46,530 bases of DNA from Candidatus Rokuibacteriota bacterium (GTDB lineage Bacteria > Methylomirabilota > Methylomirabilia > Rokubacteriales > CSP1-6). The stretch is from contig QHSR01000226.1 of NCBI GenBank assembly GCA_003221635.1, positions 1-46,530 on the forward strand. The letters run 5' to 3'. The notes beneath the pieces were generated by a model. The model saw only the letters and a list, made by a program, of their open reading frames with translations, searched no databases and was not told the DNA's origin. Of the stretch, positions 15,310-23,268 are shown in pieces; positions within the stretch are counted from its first letter, which is position 1, and every line of letters begins with the position of its first letter. A program made the position numbers and the translations under genes.

Positions 15310-15717
15310 ATGGCCGATCGCAAATATCGCCAGCAAGGCTACAGAAATCAGGGTGCCGGGTCCGGCCGACGAGAGCCTCCGGCCGCAGAAGCTCCGCGAA
15401 GCGGCGGCGGGATGCTCGCCAAGCACACCGTCTCCCGGTGTGGGGCGTGCGGCGCGGTGCTGCCGATCGCCACTGCGTCGCTCGAGCAGTGCCCGAACTG
15501 CCGGGCCGCCATCCGGGCGTGCCGCCAGTGCACCCATTTCGACACGAGCCGGCGCTTCGAGTGCGCGCAGCCTATCGCCGAGCGGCTGGCCGACAAGAAC
15601 GCGCGCAACGACTGCGCCTCGTTCTCGCTCCGCGTGACGGTCGAGCGCGATGCCTCGCCAGACTCGACGCGCCCCGGCGACATCCGCCGCGGGTTCGATA
15701 ACCTCTTCAAGAAGTAG
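15310..15717 (+). CDS. Small zinc-ribbon protein of unknown function
   Basis: 135 residues. A disordered basic N-terminus (MADRKYRQQGYRNQG) is followed by a zinc ribbon: CGACG at about residue 45, then CPNC, and a further CRQC and FECAQP. Conserved FDTSRRFECAQPI and NARNDCASFSL probably give a second metal site. The protein ends RRGFDNLFKK. I recognise this as a recurrent small bacterial family, but it has no assigned function that I can name. The metal ligands suggest nucleic-acid or protein binding. It is monocistronic, divergent from the P450 and 45 nt ahead of yqgE. Confidence 0.75.
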   Translation: MADRKYRQQGYRNQGAGSGRREPPAAEAPRSGGGMLAKHTVSRCGACGAVLPIATASLEQCPNCRAAIRACRQCTHFDTSRRFECAQPIAERLADKNARNDCASFSLRVTVERDASPDSTRPGDIRRGFDNLFKK

Positions 15718-15732
15718 TCCCGGATCTGGTTT

Positions 15733-15747
15733 CCCGCCGGGGGCGGG
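15733..15747. terminator. Terminator-like hairpin
   Basis: CCCGCC-GGG-GGCGGG, a perfect 6-bp stem 15 nt after the zinc-ribbon stop. No T-tract follows, so intrinsic termination is doubtful. Confidence 0.3.
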
Positions 15748-15761
15748 ACTAAGATCGGGGC

Positions 15762-16358
15762 GTGACCGCGCTCCTCCTCGCCGTGGTCCTCGTGGCGACT
15801 GCAGCGGCCGACGAGCGCGCCGCGACGTCCAGCCGCCGCTCGCTCACCGGACGCCTGCTCGTCGCGACCGACGCGCTCCGCGACCAACGGTTCGCCCGCA
15901 CGGTGATCTACCTCGTGCGGCACGACGCGGAGGGGGCCTTCGGGCTCGTCGTCAACTTGCCCATCGCCGAGGTTCCGTTCGAGCGGGCCCTGCGGCCGCT
16001 CGGCCTCGAGGTGCCGCCCGGCAGTGGCGACGTCCGAGTCCACTACGGCGGGCCAGTCCAGGAGCGACGCGGCTTCGTCCTGCACACCCCGGACTGGACA
16101 GGCGAAAGCACGATCGTCGTGGACGGTCGCTTCGCGGTCACCGAGGACCCCAAGGTGCTTCAAGCGATGGCCCAGGGTACCGGCCCACGACGGGCGTTGT
16201 TCCTCCTGGGCTACGCCGGATGGGCACCGGGACAGCTCGACGCCGAGCTGGCGACGGGCGCCTGGGGCGTCGCCCCCGCCGACGAGCGGCTCGTGTTCGA
16301 CGAGGACCCGCAGCAGAAATGGATCGAGGCGACGACCCGCCGGCTCCTCGACCTCTAG
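15762..16358 (+). CDS. yqgE: YqgE/AlgH-family protein with a signal-like N-terminus
   Basis: 198 residues from GTG 15762. LTGRLLVATDALRDQRFARTVIYLVRHDAEGAFGLVVNLP is the conserved core (split here as GRLLVATDAL and GAFGLVVN). VRVHYGGPVQERRGFVLH and FLLGYAGWAPGQLDAEL complete the family pattern. YqgE proteins have no firmly proven biochemical role. Unlike most members, this one begins with TALLLAVVLVATAAADE, a hydrophobic stretch with an AxA-like cleavage site, suggesting export or membrane attachment. It is followed at 13 nt by an amidohydrolase with a strong AGGAGG site. Confidence 0.88.
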   Translation: MTALLLAVVLVATAAADERAATSSRRSLTGRLLVATDALRDQRFARTVIYLVRHDAEGAFGLVVNLPIAEVPFERALRPLGLEVPPGSGDVRVHYGGPVQERRGFVLHTPDWTGESTIVVDGRFAVTEDPKVLQAMAQGTGPRRALFLLGYAGWAPGQLDAELATGAWGVAPADERLVFDEDPQQKWIEATTRRLLDL

Positions 16359-16371
16359 ACAGGAGGCGTTC

Positions 16372-17370
16372 ATGAAGACCATCGACATCCACGCGCATCT
16401 GGTGCCGCGGTCCCTGTGGCAGGCCGCCGAGGCCCACCGGGATTGGCACGGCTTCCGCCACGAGCCCGGCGACGGGATCGGTACGGTGATGGGCGGCGGC
16501 AAGCGCACGGCCTTCACCTCGCCCAAGGTCCGCTTCACGCCGGAAGAGCGGCTGAAGGACATGGACGCGCAAGGCGTGGACGTGCAGGTGATCTCCATCC
16601 ACACGCCGTTCTTCGGCTACCATCTCGATCCGGCGCAGGGGCAGGCGCTGGCGCGCGACGTGAACGACGAGATCGCCGCGATGGCTCGGCAGTGGCCCCA
16701 GCGATTCGCGGGCCTGGCCACGCTGCCGGTGCAGGACGTCAAGGCGGCGATCGATGAGCTCGAGCGCGCGGTGACCGTCCTCGGCCTGAAAGGCGCCGAG
16801 CTCGACACGGTGGTCAACGGCGAGAACTGGGACGCGCCCAGGTTCCTGCCGTTGTTCAAGGCGGCCGAGGCCATGGGCGCCGTGCTCTTCTTCCATCCGC
16901 AGCCGCAGCACAACTTCATGATGCAGCGCACGACCCGCTACGGGCTCTTCAACAGCCTCGGCGTCATCGTCGAGGACGCGATCGTCGTCGCGGTGCTGAT
17001 CTTCGGCGGCGTCCTCGACGCGTGCCCCGACCTGAAGGTGTGCATCGCCCACGGTGGCGGGCCGGCGTGCTTCGCGATGGGGCGCCTCGACCGCGGCTGG
17101 CAGGGCACCACCGACGCGCTCCGCATCATCAAGCAGGCGCCGAGCACGTACCAGCGCCGCCTCTACTACGACAGCGTGGTCGGCAGCGAGAAGGCGCTTC
17201 GCTTCCTGCTCGACGAGGTCGGCGCCGACCGCGTGGTGCTCGGCAGCGACTGGCCCTTCGTGCCGTGGCATCCCTCGCCCGTCACCTGGCTCCAGGGCAT
17301 GAAGACCGTGACCCAGGACGAGAAAGAGAAGATCCTCTGGCGCAATCTCGAGTCGCTGCTGAAGCTCTAG
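16372..17370 (+). CDS. Amidohydrolase 2 (ACMSD-like) family decarboxylase/hydrolase
   Basis: 332 residues; ATG 16372 follows AGGAGGC. A TIM-barrel metal enzyme. The HxH of strand 1 is in TIDIHAHLVP, further ligands are FHPQPQH and IAHGGG, and the strand-8 aspartate is in VLGSDWPF. HxH at the very N-terminus and the IAHGG...GSDWP pattern are those of the ACMSD/gamma-resorcylate decarboxylase subgroup, which decarboxylates or hydrolyses aromatic or muconate acids. Complete. The upstream extension of the frame inside yqgE is not coding. It probably works with the oxygenases of the window, but the substrate is unknown. Confidence 0.9.
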   Translation: MKTIDIHAHLVPRSLWQAAEAHRDWHGFRHEPGDGIGTVMGGGKRTAFTSPKVRFTPEERLKDMDAQGVDVQVISIHTPFFGYHLDPAQGQALARDVNDEIAAMARQWPQRFAGLATLPVQDVKAAIDELERAVTVLGLKGAELDTVVNGENWDAPRFLPLFKAAEAMGAVLFFHPQPQHNFMMQRTTRYGLFNSLGVIVEDAIVVAVLIFGGVLDACPDLKVCIAHGGGPACFAMGRLDRGWQGTTDALRIIKQAPSTYQRRLYYDSVVGSEKALRFLLDEVGADRVVLGSDWPFVPWHPSPVTWLQGMKTVTQDEKEKILWRNLESLLKL

Positions 17371-17468
17371 CGGCTCGCTCCGGACCCAGACGAGCAGTCT
17401 ATCCCGACGTACGCGACGCGGTCCGGCCTCGCCTTGACCGCCCGGCGGCGGCCCCCTAGACTTCGCGC

Positions 17469-17602
17469 ATGACGCCCGAGCGCTTCGCCAAGGGGATGAC
17501 CTTCGAAGACTACGTGAAGTTCACCGGCTCGCCCGAGAACCTCGGCCGCGAAGGGTTCGACATCCGGCGGTTCAGCCTGGTCCGTCCGCGCGTCGACTGG
17601 AC
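17469..17602 (+). pseudogene. Truncated thioredoxin-family protein, N-terminal ~44 residues only
   Basis: Reads MTPERFAKGMTFEDYVKFTGSP, then LRRFSL-like RRFSLVRPRVDW. I recognise this as the N-terminal lead of a thioredoxin-fold family in which the fold itself begins further on. After VDW the frame continues only as antisense of the DedA-rhodanese gene and stops at 17663. The join falls at the stop codon of that convergent gene (17605-17603). The thioredoxin domain and its cysteines are gone, so the product should be inactive. Confidence 0.65.
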
Positions 17603-18574
17603 TCAGCGCCCTTCACGAACGGCTGCTGACGTCGTGACGATCGGGTCGGGCTCGACGGCGTAGCCCGCCTCGATCCAGGCCTCGAGTCCTCCGGCGAGCG
17701 GCCGCACCGGCCGATATCCTCTGTCCATCAGCATGCGGGCCACACGGGCCGACGAGGCCTCGTTGGGTCACGTGCAGTAGAGGATGATCTCCTGGCCTCG
17801 CTCGAGCGCTTTGAGCTCCGCGTCGAGGTTTTCGACGTCGAGCACCGCCGCGCCCTTGATGCGCCGGGGATCGAGGGCGCGCCCCGGGCTGGTCCGCACG
17901 TCGAGCACCAGCGGGCTCTTCCCCTCGTCCATCAAGCCGCGCAGCTCCTCGACGGAGATCCGGGCCATCCGGAGGAACTTGTAGAACCGGCGCCGCTGCC
18001 ACCACTTGAAGGCGACGAAGACCGCCAGTCCCGCGGCCAGCAGGACGAGCGCCCATCCGCCGAATGAGGCCAGGGCCGCGAGGACCCGGTCGATCGCCCG
18101 ATGGAACAACATTCCGCCGGCCACGCCAGCGCCCGCCCACAGGAGGGCTCCGCCCGCGTCATAGAGCAAGAAGGACGCGCTGCGGCCGCGCATCGCTCCC
18201 GCCAGAGGCGGGGCGACGGTCGAGAAGCCAGGAATGAATTTCGCGATGAGCAGCGCGGGCATCCCCCATCGCTCGAAGATCGACTCCGTCTGCCGCACGC
18301 AGGAGTCGGGCGACAGAGAGATCCGGCAGAGCGTCTTGAGGACACGCGGTCCCTGCAGGCGCCCGAGGACGTACCAGACCGAATCCGCCAGCAAGGAGGC
18401 GACGACCGCGACGGCGAGGACCCGGACGGCCGAAAGCTCCCGATCGACGGCGAGCGCTCCCGCGACGATGAGGACGGGAAGCGCCGGGATCGGGGCACCG
18501 AGCTGCTCGAGCAGAACGATGCCGAAGATGAGCGGCAGACCATACGCGATGACGTACGGGGTCAGCTCGGCCAT
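17603..18574 (-). CDS. DedA-rhodanese fusion with in-frame TGA at a conserved Cys position (candidate selenoprotein or nonsense allele)
   Basis: Read through, the gene encodes 323 residues. Residues 1-200 are a DedA membrane protein: several hydrophobic segments, LIFGIVLLEQLGAPIPALP, and the FIPGFSTVAPPLAG re-entrant motif of small-molecule or lipid transporters. A WWQRRRFYKF linker leads to a rhodanese domain (PLVLDVRTSPGRALDP, GQEIILYCT). TGA at 17770-17768 is codon 269. Beyond it the same frame continues perfectly as PNEASSARVARMLMDRGY, VRPLAGGLEAW, ending at a second TGA 17603. Related fusions, as I recall them, read YC[ST]CPNE, so TGA replaces a cysteine two residues after the catalytic one. 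This is unlike the other lesions here, which shift frame. Without readthrough the product is 268 residues with an incomplete sulfurtransferase. Confidence 0.8.
17735..17753 (-). promoter_or_regulatory. Possible bacterial SECIS-like hairpin after the TGA codon
   Basis: In the message, GGCC-CGUGU-GGCC forms a stem-loop, extendable below a C/C mismatch by U-G and G-C pairs. The apical loop lies about 22 nt after UGA and has G as its second base, as asked of bacterial SECIS elements. GC-rich DNA folds easily, so this is only permissive evidence. Confidence 0.25.
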
Positions 18575-18666
18575 GTCGGGCGGATCAGCCGCGCGGCCCT
18601 GGCCGTCGCGGCGCCGTGACGGAGTCGCTGCGCGATCTGACGCATCCGCAGCGCGCCACGATCGCG

Positions 18667-19569
18667 CTATTCGCCCTTGAGGCGGGGGTCGAGCAGGTCG
18701 CGCAGGGCGTCACCCACCAGATTGAAGGCCAGCACCGCCACCATGATCGCGAGCCCCGAGAACGTCGTGATCCACGGGCAGCACTTGATGTACTGCCGTC
18801 CCTCGCTGAGGATGTTCCCCCAGCTCGGCGTCGGTGGCGGGATGCCGAGCCCGAGGAACGACAGGCCCGCCTCGGTGCGAATCGCGGTGGCGATGTAGAG
18901 CGTGGCCACGACGACCAGCGCGTACAGGGCGTTGGGGAACACGTGGCGGGCCATGATGCGGAGCTGCCCGCCGCCGAGGGCGCGCGCGGCCAGGATGTAG
19001 TCCTGGCCCCGGATGGTCAAGGCCAGGCTCCGCGCCAGCCGCACGAAGTTCGGCGTCAGCGCCACGCCGATGGCCAGAATCTCGTTCCCCAGCGAGCCAC
19101 CCAGCGCCGTCACGATGATCAGCGCCAGCAGCAGCGTTGGAAACGCCATGAGCATGTCGGCGCACCGCATGACGAGGGTCTCGACCCGGCCGCCGCGAAC
19201 GCCGGCGAGGATACCCAGCGGCACGCCGAGGACGAAGCCGAATATCACCGACGCGAGGCCGACTTCGAGCGAGACACGCGCGCCCCAGATGATGCGGCTC
19301 AGGATGTCCCGCCCGAACTCGTCCGTTCCCAGCAGGTGACGCTCGACCGCGCCCGGCCCCTTGAGCACCGCGTCGGAAAACTGCGCCGACGGGCTCAGCG
19401 GAGCGATCAACGGCGCGGCGGCGGCGACAACGACCATGACCGCCGCCATCGCAAGTCCGATCCCGATGGGGAGCCACCGGCGCAGGCGGCCGCGCGTCGC
19501 GCCGCGCGCGCCCTCGGCGGCACGGGGGAAGGGCAGGTCGACTGGATCAGCCCGGCGAACGACGGCCAT
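18667..19569 (-). CDS. Peptide/nickel (Opp/Dpp)-type ABC importer permease, DppC-like
   Basis: 300 residues. Inner-membrane subunit: a cytoplasmic N-terminus, one transmembrane segment (LPIGIGLAMAAVMVVVAAAAP), a large periplasmic stretch with HLLGTDEFGRDILSRIIWG (the DppC signature), then five more helices. EAA loop: RALGGGQLRIMARHVFPNAL. Ends LVGDALRDLLDPRLKGE, typical of the family. It is last in the operon binding protein - DppB-like - DppC-like; no ATPase gene follows, so ATPases must be encoded elsewhere. Confidence 0.93.
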   Translation of the reverse strand: MAVVRRADPVDLPFPRAAEGARGATRGRLRRWLPIGIGLAMAAVMVVVAAAAPLIAPLSPSAQFSDAVLKGPGAVERHLLGTDEFGRDILSRIIWGARVSLEVGLASVIFGFVLGVPLGILAGVRGGRVETLVMRCADMLMAFPTLLLALIIVTALGGSLGNEILAIGVALTPNFVRLARSLALTIRGQDYILAARALGGGQLRIMARHVFPNALYALVVVATLYIATAIRTEAGLSFLGLGIPPPTPSWGNILSEGRQYIKCCPWITTFSGLAIMVAVLAFNLVGDALRDLLDPRLKGE

Positions 19570-19581
19570 CCCGATCCTCGC

Positions 19582-20586
19582 CTACCGGTACGTGATCCGT
19601 GGGTCCACGACGGCGTAGAGCATGTCGACGATCAGGTTGACCACGATGATGATCATGGTGAAGACGGTGATGGCCCCCTGGGCCAGCGGGTAATCGCGGG
19701 CGCCGATGGCGTCGACGAGCATCTTGCCCAGCCCCGGCCGCGTGAAGACCGTCTCGGTGAGGACGGTGCCCGTGAGGGCGATGGCGACGAAGATGCCGAT
19801 GATGGTGAGCAGCGGGACCATCATGTTGCGGAGCGCGTGCTTGTAGACGACCAGGCGCTCGCGCTGGCCCTTGGCGCGGGCGGTACGAATGTAGTCCTGG
19901 CTGATGACCTCCAGCATGGCCGAGCGCGACAGCCGGCTCACCGTGGCCGCCAGCGTGAATCCGAGCGCCAGCGCCGGAAGCGTCAGGTGGTGCAGCACGT
20001 CTCCCACCCCCGCCAGGAAGTCCCGCGGCTGCGAGAAGACTTCGCCGGAGCGGATCATGGCGAGGACACCGTCCAGATCGCCGCCGCCGATCAGCGGGAA
20101 GAGATTCAAGTGGAGCGAGAACGCGATGAGCAGCAGGATGCCCAGCCAGAAGACGGGCATGGAGAGTCCCAGGAGCGCGATGATGCGCAGCGGATAGTCG
20201 ACGAGCGGATTGCGGCGCTTGAGCGCCGAGACGATCCCGATCGGGATCCCGACCAGGGCCGCCACGATGGCGCTCGCCATGACCAGCACGAACGTGTGGG
20301 GAAACATGCGGGCGATGTACTCGCTGACCGGGTAGCCCTGGCGAAACGAGCTGCCGAAGTCGAACCGGATCGAGCGCCAGAGGTAGTCCACGTACTGCAC
20401 CGCCAGCGGCCGGTTCAGCCCGAGGTTCTTGGTGCAGTCGGCGAGCGCCTCGGTGGTCGCCTGGTCGCCCATCATCGCGACGCACGGGTCGCCGGGCAGG
20501 ATACGCATCGCGAGGAAGACGATGCTCATGGCCCCGAGCAGCATGGGCACCGCGACGATGAGACGGCGCAGTACGTACTGGAACAT
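19582..20586 (-). CDS. Peptide/nickel (Opp/Dpp)-type ABC importer permease, DppB-like
   Basis: 334 residues beginning MFQYVLRRLIVAVPMLLG, the standard DppB start with the first helix. Family landmarks: RILPGDPCVAMMGDQAT, FGSSFRQGYPVSEYI, the EAA loop ARAKGQRERLVVYKHALRNMMVPLL, and VETVFTRPGLGKMLVDAI-like TETVFTRPGLGKML. Ends DMLYAVVDPRITYR. It starts 29 nt after the binding-protein stop and ends 12 nt before DppC. Partner of the DppC-like protein in forming the channel. Confidence 0.94.
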   Translation of the reverse strand: MFQYVLRRLIVAVPMLLGAMSIVFLAMRILPGDPCVAMMGDQATTEALADCTKNLGLNRPLAVQYVDYLWRSIRFDFGSSFRQGYPVSEYIARMFPHTFVLVMASAIVAALVGIPIGIVSALKRRNPLVDYPLRIIALLGLSMPVFWLGILLLIAFSLHLNLFPLIGGGDLDGVLAMIRSGEVFSQPRDFLAGVGDVLHHLTLPALALGFTLAATVSRLSRSAMLEVISQDYIRTARAKGQRERLVVYKHALRNMMVPLLTIIGIFVAIALTGTVLTETVFTRPGLGKMLVDAIGARDYPLAQGAITVFTMIIIVVNLIVDMLYAVVDPRITYR

Positions 20587-20615
20587 GGCCTACGTGGGTG
20601 TCATCAGGCGCTTGC

Positions 20616-22211
20616 TCAGTTGAGCACCTTGAGCATCTCCGGGTAGTTGTAGCTGTAGTGCAGCGAGAACTCCCCGTACTCGGGATCGAAGGGCGTGCTC
20701 ACCCGCTTGGGATTGCGCGCCCACTGCCCCGGCACGTCGCTGATGGGCAGGCACACCAGGTCCCGCTGCATGCGCTTCTGGGCCTCGTGGTAGATCCCGG
20801 CCCGCTTCTTCACGTCGCGCTCGACCCGGCCCGCCACCAGCAGGTCGTCGATCGCGCGATAGTGGGCGAAGTTGGTGCCCTTGTTGCCGGTGGCCGGATC
20901 GGGAATCTCCTTGGAGTCGAAGAACAGCGAGAGCCAGGGGTCGGCGTCGGTGATGCGAGTGCCGCCATAGAGCACGAAGGGATCCAGGTTCTTCCGGATG
21001 TTCTCGTGGAACGTCGCGTGCTCGACGACCTGGAGCTCCACGATGATCCCGACCTTCCGGAGCTGCTCCTGGGCCAGCGTCAGCACCTTCGGGTAGAAGA
21101 AGGACTTGCTGATGAAGTAGTTTTTGATCGTGAAGCCGTTGGGATGGCCCGCCTCGGCCAGGAGCTTCTTCGCCAGCTCCGGGTTGTGCTCCGGGAACTC
21201 CATCGGGATATGGCCGAAGTAGCCGGACGGCAGACAGCTCGTCGCCACGCGCGCCAGACCACCGGGATACATGGTCTCCTTGATGGCCTTACGGTCGATG
21301 GCATGCATGAACGCCTTCCGGACGCGGATGTCGTCGAAGGGCGGCTTGGTCATGTTGATGTAGAAGCGCTCCTGGCCGCCCGGGCCCCGGCGGTCGATGA
21401 CGGCGCCCATCTTCTTCACCTGGTCGGCGAAGTCGGCGGTGACCGCCTCCGGATAGAGCAGGTCGAACGTCCCCTTCTCGAGGCCGATCAGCTTCGTCGC
21501 GTCCTCCGGCACGTCGAACCAGTGCACCTCGTCGATCTGCGGACGGCCGGCATGGTACTTGTCGAAGGCCTTGAGAACGATTTTCTCGCGCGGGGAGTGC
21601 CGCTCGAAGTAGAAGGGCCCGGTGCCAACGGGGCTCCACTTGAACTGCTCTCCGTACTTCTCGACGGCTTTCTTCGACAGGATATAGCCCTGCTGGTAAC
21701 CCACCATGCGGAGCAGGAAGATCGGGTCGAAGGACTTGAGGGCGATCTGCACGGTGTGCGGGTTGACGACCTCGATGGACTTGATCACGTCCAGGTTGAC
21801 GCCGTAGCGCGTGCCCGGCGCCTTGTTGATCTGGCGCTCGAAGCTGAACTTGACGTCCTCGGCCGTCAGCTCACCGAAGCCCTTGTGGAACTGCACGCCC
21901 TTCTTGAGCTTGAGCGTCCACACCGTGCCGTCGGGCGAGAGCGTCCAGCTCTCGGCCAGGTCGGGCTCCACCTCGGCGGTCGTGACCTTGCCGTCCTTGA
22001 TGGCGAAGCGCGTGAGCCCCCTGAACATGAAGCGCGAGATCGCCTGGCTCTGCCCGAGGGTGCTCGAGTGAGGATCGAGAGTGTCGGGCTCCTTGGCGGC
22101 GATGTTCACCACCTTCTTCTGCGCCTCCGCGACCGGCGGCTCGACGAGACCGACGACGCCGAACACCGACAGGAGCACGAGGGCGACGGCACGCCACATG
22201 GAGCGCCACAT
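20616..22211 (-). CDS. ABC importer substrate-binding protein, family 5 (Opp/Dpp type)
   Basis: 531 residues from ATG 22211 (MWRSMWRAVALVLLSVFG), with AAGGGGAG upstream. The signal peptide is cleaved near VAEAQ. Family-5 pattern: ALKEPDTLDPHSST-like AAKEPDTLDPHSS, DGTVWTLKLKKGVQFHKG, GTGPFYFERHSPREKIVL, and DDIRVRKAFMHAIDRKAI. It captures peptides or other organic or metal-complex ligands in the periplasm and delivers them to the DppB/C-like pair. No lipobox cysteine, so soluble. First gene of the operon, preceded by a ~190-nt gap with no other gene that I can see. Confidence 0.93.
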   Translation of the reverse strand: MWRSMWRAVALVLLSVFGVVGLVEPPVAEAQKKVVNIAAKEPDTLDPHSSTLGQSQAISRFMFRGLTRFAIKDGKVTTAEVEPDLAESWTLSPDGTVWTLKLKKGVQFHKGFGELTAEDVKFSFERQINKAPGTRYGVNLDVIKSIEVVNPHTVQIALKSFDPIFLLRMVGYQQGYILSKKAVEKYGEQFKWSPVGTGPFYFERHSPREKIVLKAFDKYHAGRPQIDEVHWFDVPEDATKLIGLEKGTFDLLYPEAVTADFADQVKKMGAVIDRRGPGGQERFYINMTKPPFDDIRVRKAFMHAIDRKAIKETMYPGGLARVATSCLPSGYFGHIPMEFPEHNPELAKKLLAEAGHPNGFTIKNYFISKSFFYPKVLTLAQEQLRKVGIIVELQVVEHATFHENIRKNLDPFVLYGGTRITDADPWLSLFFDSKEIPDPATGNKGTNFAHYRAIDDLLVAGRVERDVKKRAGIYHEAQKRMQRDLVCLPISDVPGQWARNPKRVSTPFDPEYGEFSLHYSYNYPEMLKVLN

Positions 22212-22401
22212 TGGCCTCTCCCCTTTCGCTGAGCGAGCGACGGACGAGCGGGACCAAGATCCCGAAGTCACGCAGGTGGAATTCGAAGGCCGCCACGCCG
22301 CGCGCCCGACCCCTGCCTCGAGAATGGCCGCTACCATATACGAAGGGCCCGCCCGCGACAAGGGAAGGCGCGATCCCGCCCGGGCGGGGGCCGGGGCGAG
22401 C

Positions 22402-23256
22402 TCAGACGCGCGCTTGACGCATCAACCCTGCGCACCGGTCCAGCGCCGGCAAGACCTCGTCGGCCCTCGCCGGGGACAGGTTGAACACGAGCCGCGCGAC
22501 GCCGGCGCCGCGATAGCGCTTGATGAGCTCCCCGTCCTCCGGCACGCCGAAGATCGTGATCGGCAGCGTCGCGGGGTCACGACCGGCTTCGGCCAGGAGC
22601 TTTCGGAAATCCGGCAGGAGACCGAGCACGTCGCCGTACTCGGGCCGGCGCGCGTGCGGCATCCAGCCGTCGCCAAAGGCGATCGCCCGGCGCGCCCCGT
22701 AGGGGAAGGCCCCGCCCACGATCACCGGGGGATGCGGCTTCTGCACCGGCTTCGGCCAGGTCATCATCGGCGGGAATGTGACGAACTCACCCCTGTATTC
22801 CGGCTTCGACTTCGTCCAGATCGCCTTCATCGCCTCGACGCGCTCCCGCATGACCTTGAAGCGCGACTTGAACTCCGTGCCGTGGTCGGCCATCTCTTCG
22901 GCGTTCCATCCCGCGCCGATCCCGAAGAGGAACCGCCCGCCCGAGATCTGGTCGAGGCTCGCGACCTGCTTGGCGGTCTGGATCGGATCGCGCTGCACGA
23001 CAAGGCACACCCCGGTCCCGACCTGCAGCCGCGTGGTGGCCGCCGCGGCGGCCGCCAGCGTCACGAACGGGTCCATCACGTCGTAGTATTTCTTCGGCAG
23101 ATCACCGCCCTGCGGAAACGGCGAGCGGCGCGAGAGCGGGATGTGCGAGTGCTCCGGGGCCCAGAGGGAGCCGAACCCGCGCTCCTCGAGCGCCCGGCCG
23201 AGCTCGGCCGGTCCCATCGAATAGTCCGTGAAAAAGATCGCCGCGCCGAAGTCCAT
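22402..23256 (-). CDS. LLM-class (F420-dependent type) oxidoreductase
   Basis: 284 residues of the luciferase-like monooxygenase TIM barrel. ALEERGFGSLWAPEHSHIP, TTRLQVGTGVCLVVQRDPI, LDQISGGRFLFGIGAGWN and HPPVIVGGAF are the block order of F420-dependent members. They oxidise or reduce small organic substrates with F420 or FMN; the substrate is unknown. Ten nucleotides separate it from the upstream LigB-type gene, and the pair is probably co-transcribed. Confidence 0.9.
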   Translation of the reverse strand: MDFGAAIFFTDYSMGPAELGRALEERGFGSLWAPEHSHIPLSRRSPFPQGGDLPKKYYDVMDPFVTLAAAAAATTRLQVGTGVCLVVQRDPIQTAKQVASLDQISGGRFLFGIGAGWNAEEMADHGTEFKSRFKVMRERVEAMKAIWTKSKPEYRGEFVTFPPMMTWPKPVQKPHPPVIVGGAFPYGARRAIAFGDGWMPHARRPEYGDVLGLLPDFRKLLAEAGRDPATLPITIFGVPEDGELIKRYRGAGVARLVFNLSPARADEVLPALDRCAGLMRQARV

Positions 23257-23268
23257 GGGGTGGCGATC

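Noticed and set aside
15310-15717. Zinc-ribbon protein as a known transcription factor
   Set aside because: Cysteine pairs are clear, but no DNA-binding family could be named from the sequence.
17613-18140. 175-aa minus frame overlapping the rhodanese part as an alternative reading after the TGA
   Set aside because: It is in another frame and lacks rhodanese character; the sequence after the TGA continues correctly in the original frame.
18616-20646. 676-aa frame on the plus strand, very rich in Asp, Arg and His
   Set aside because: Antisense of the two Dpp-type permeases; no domain pattern.
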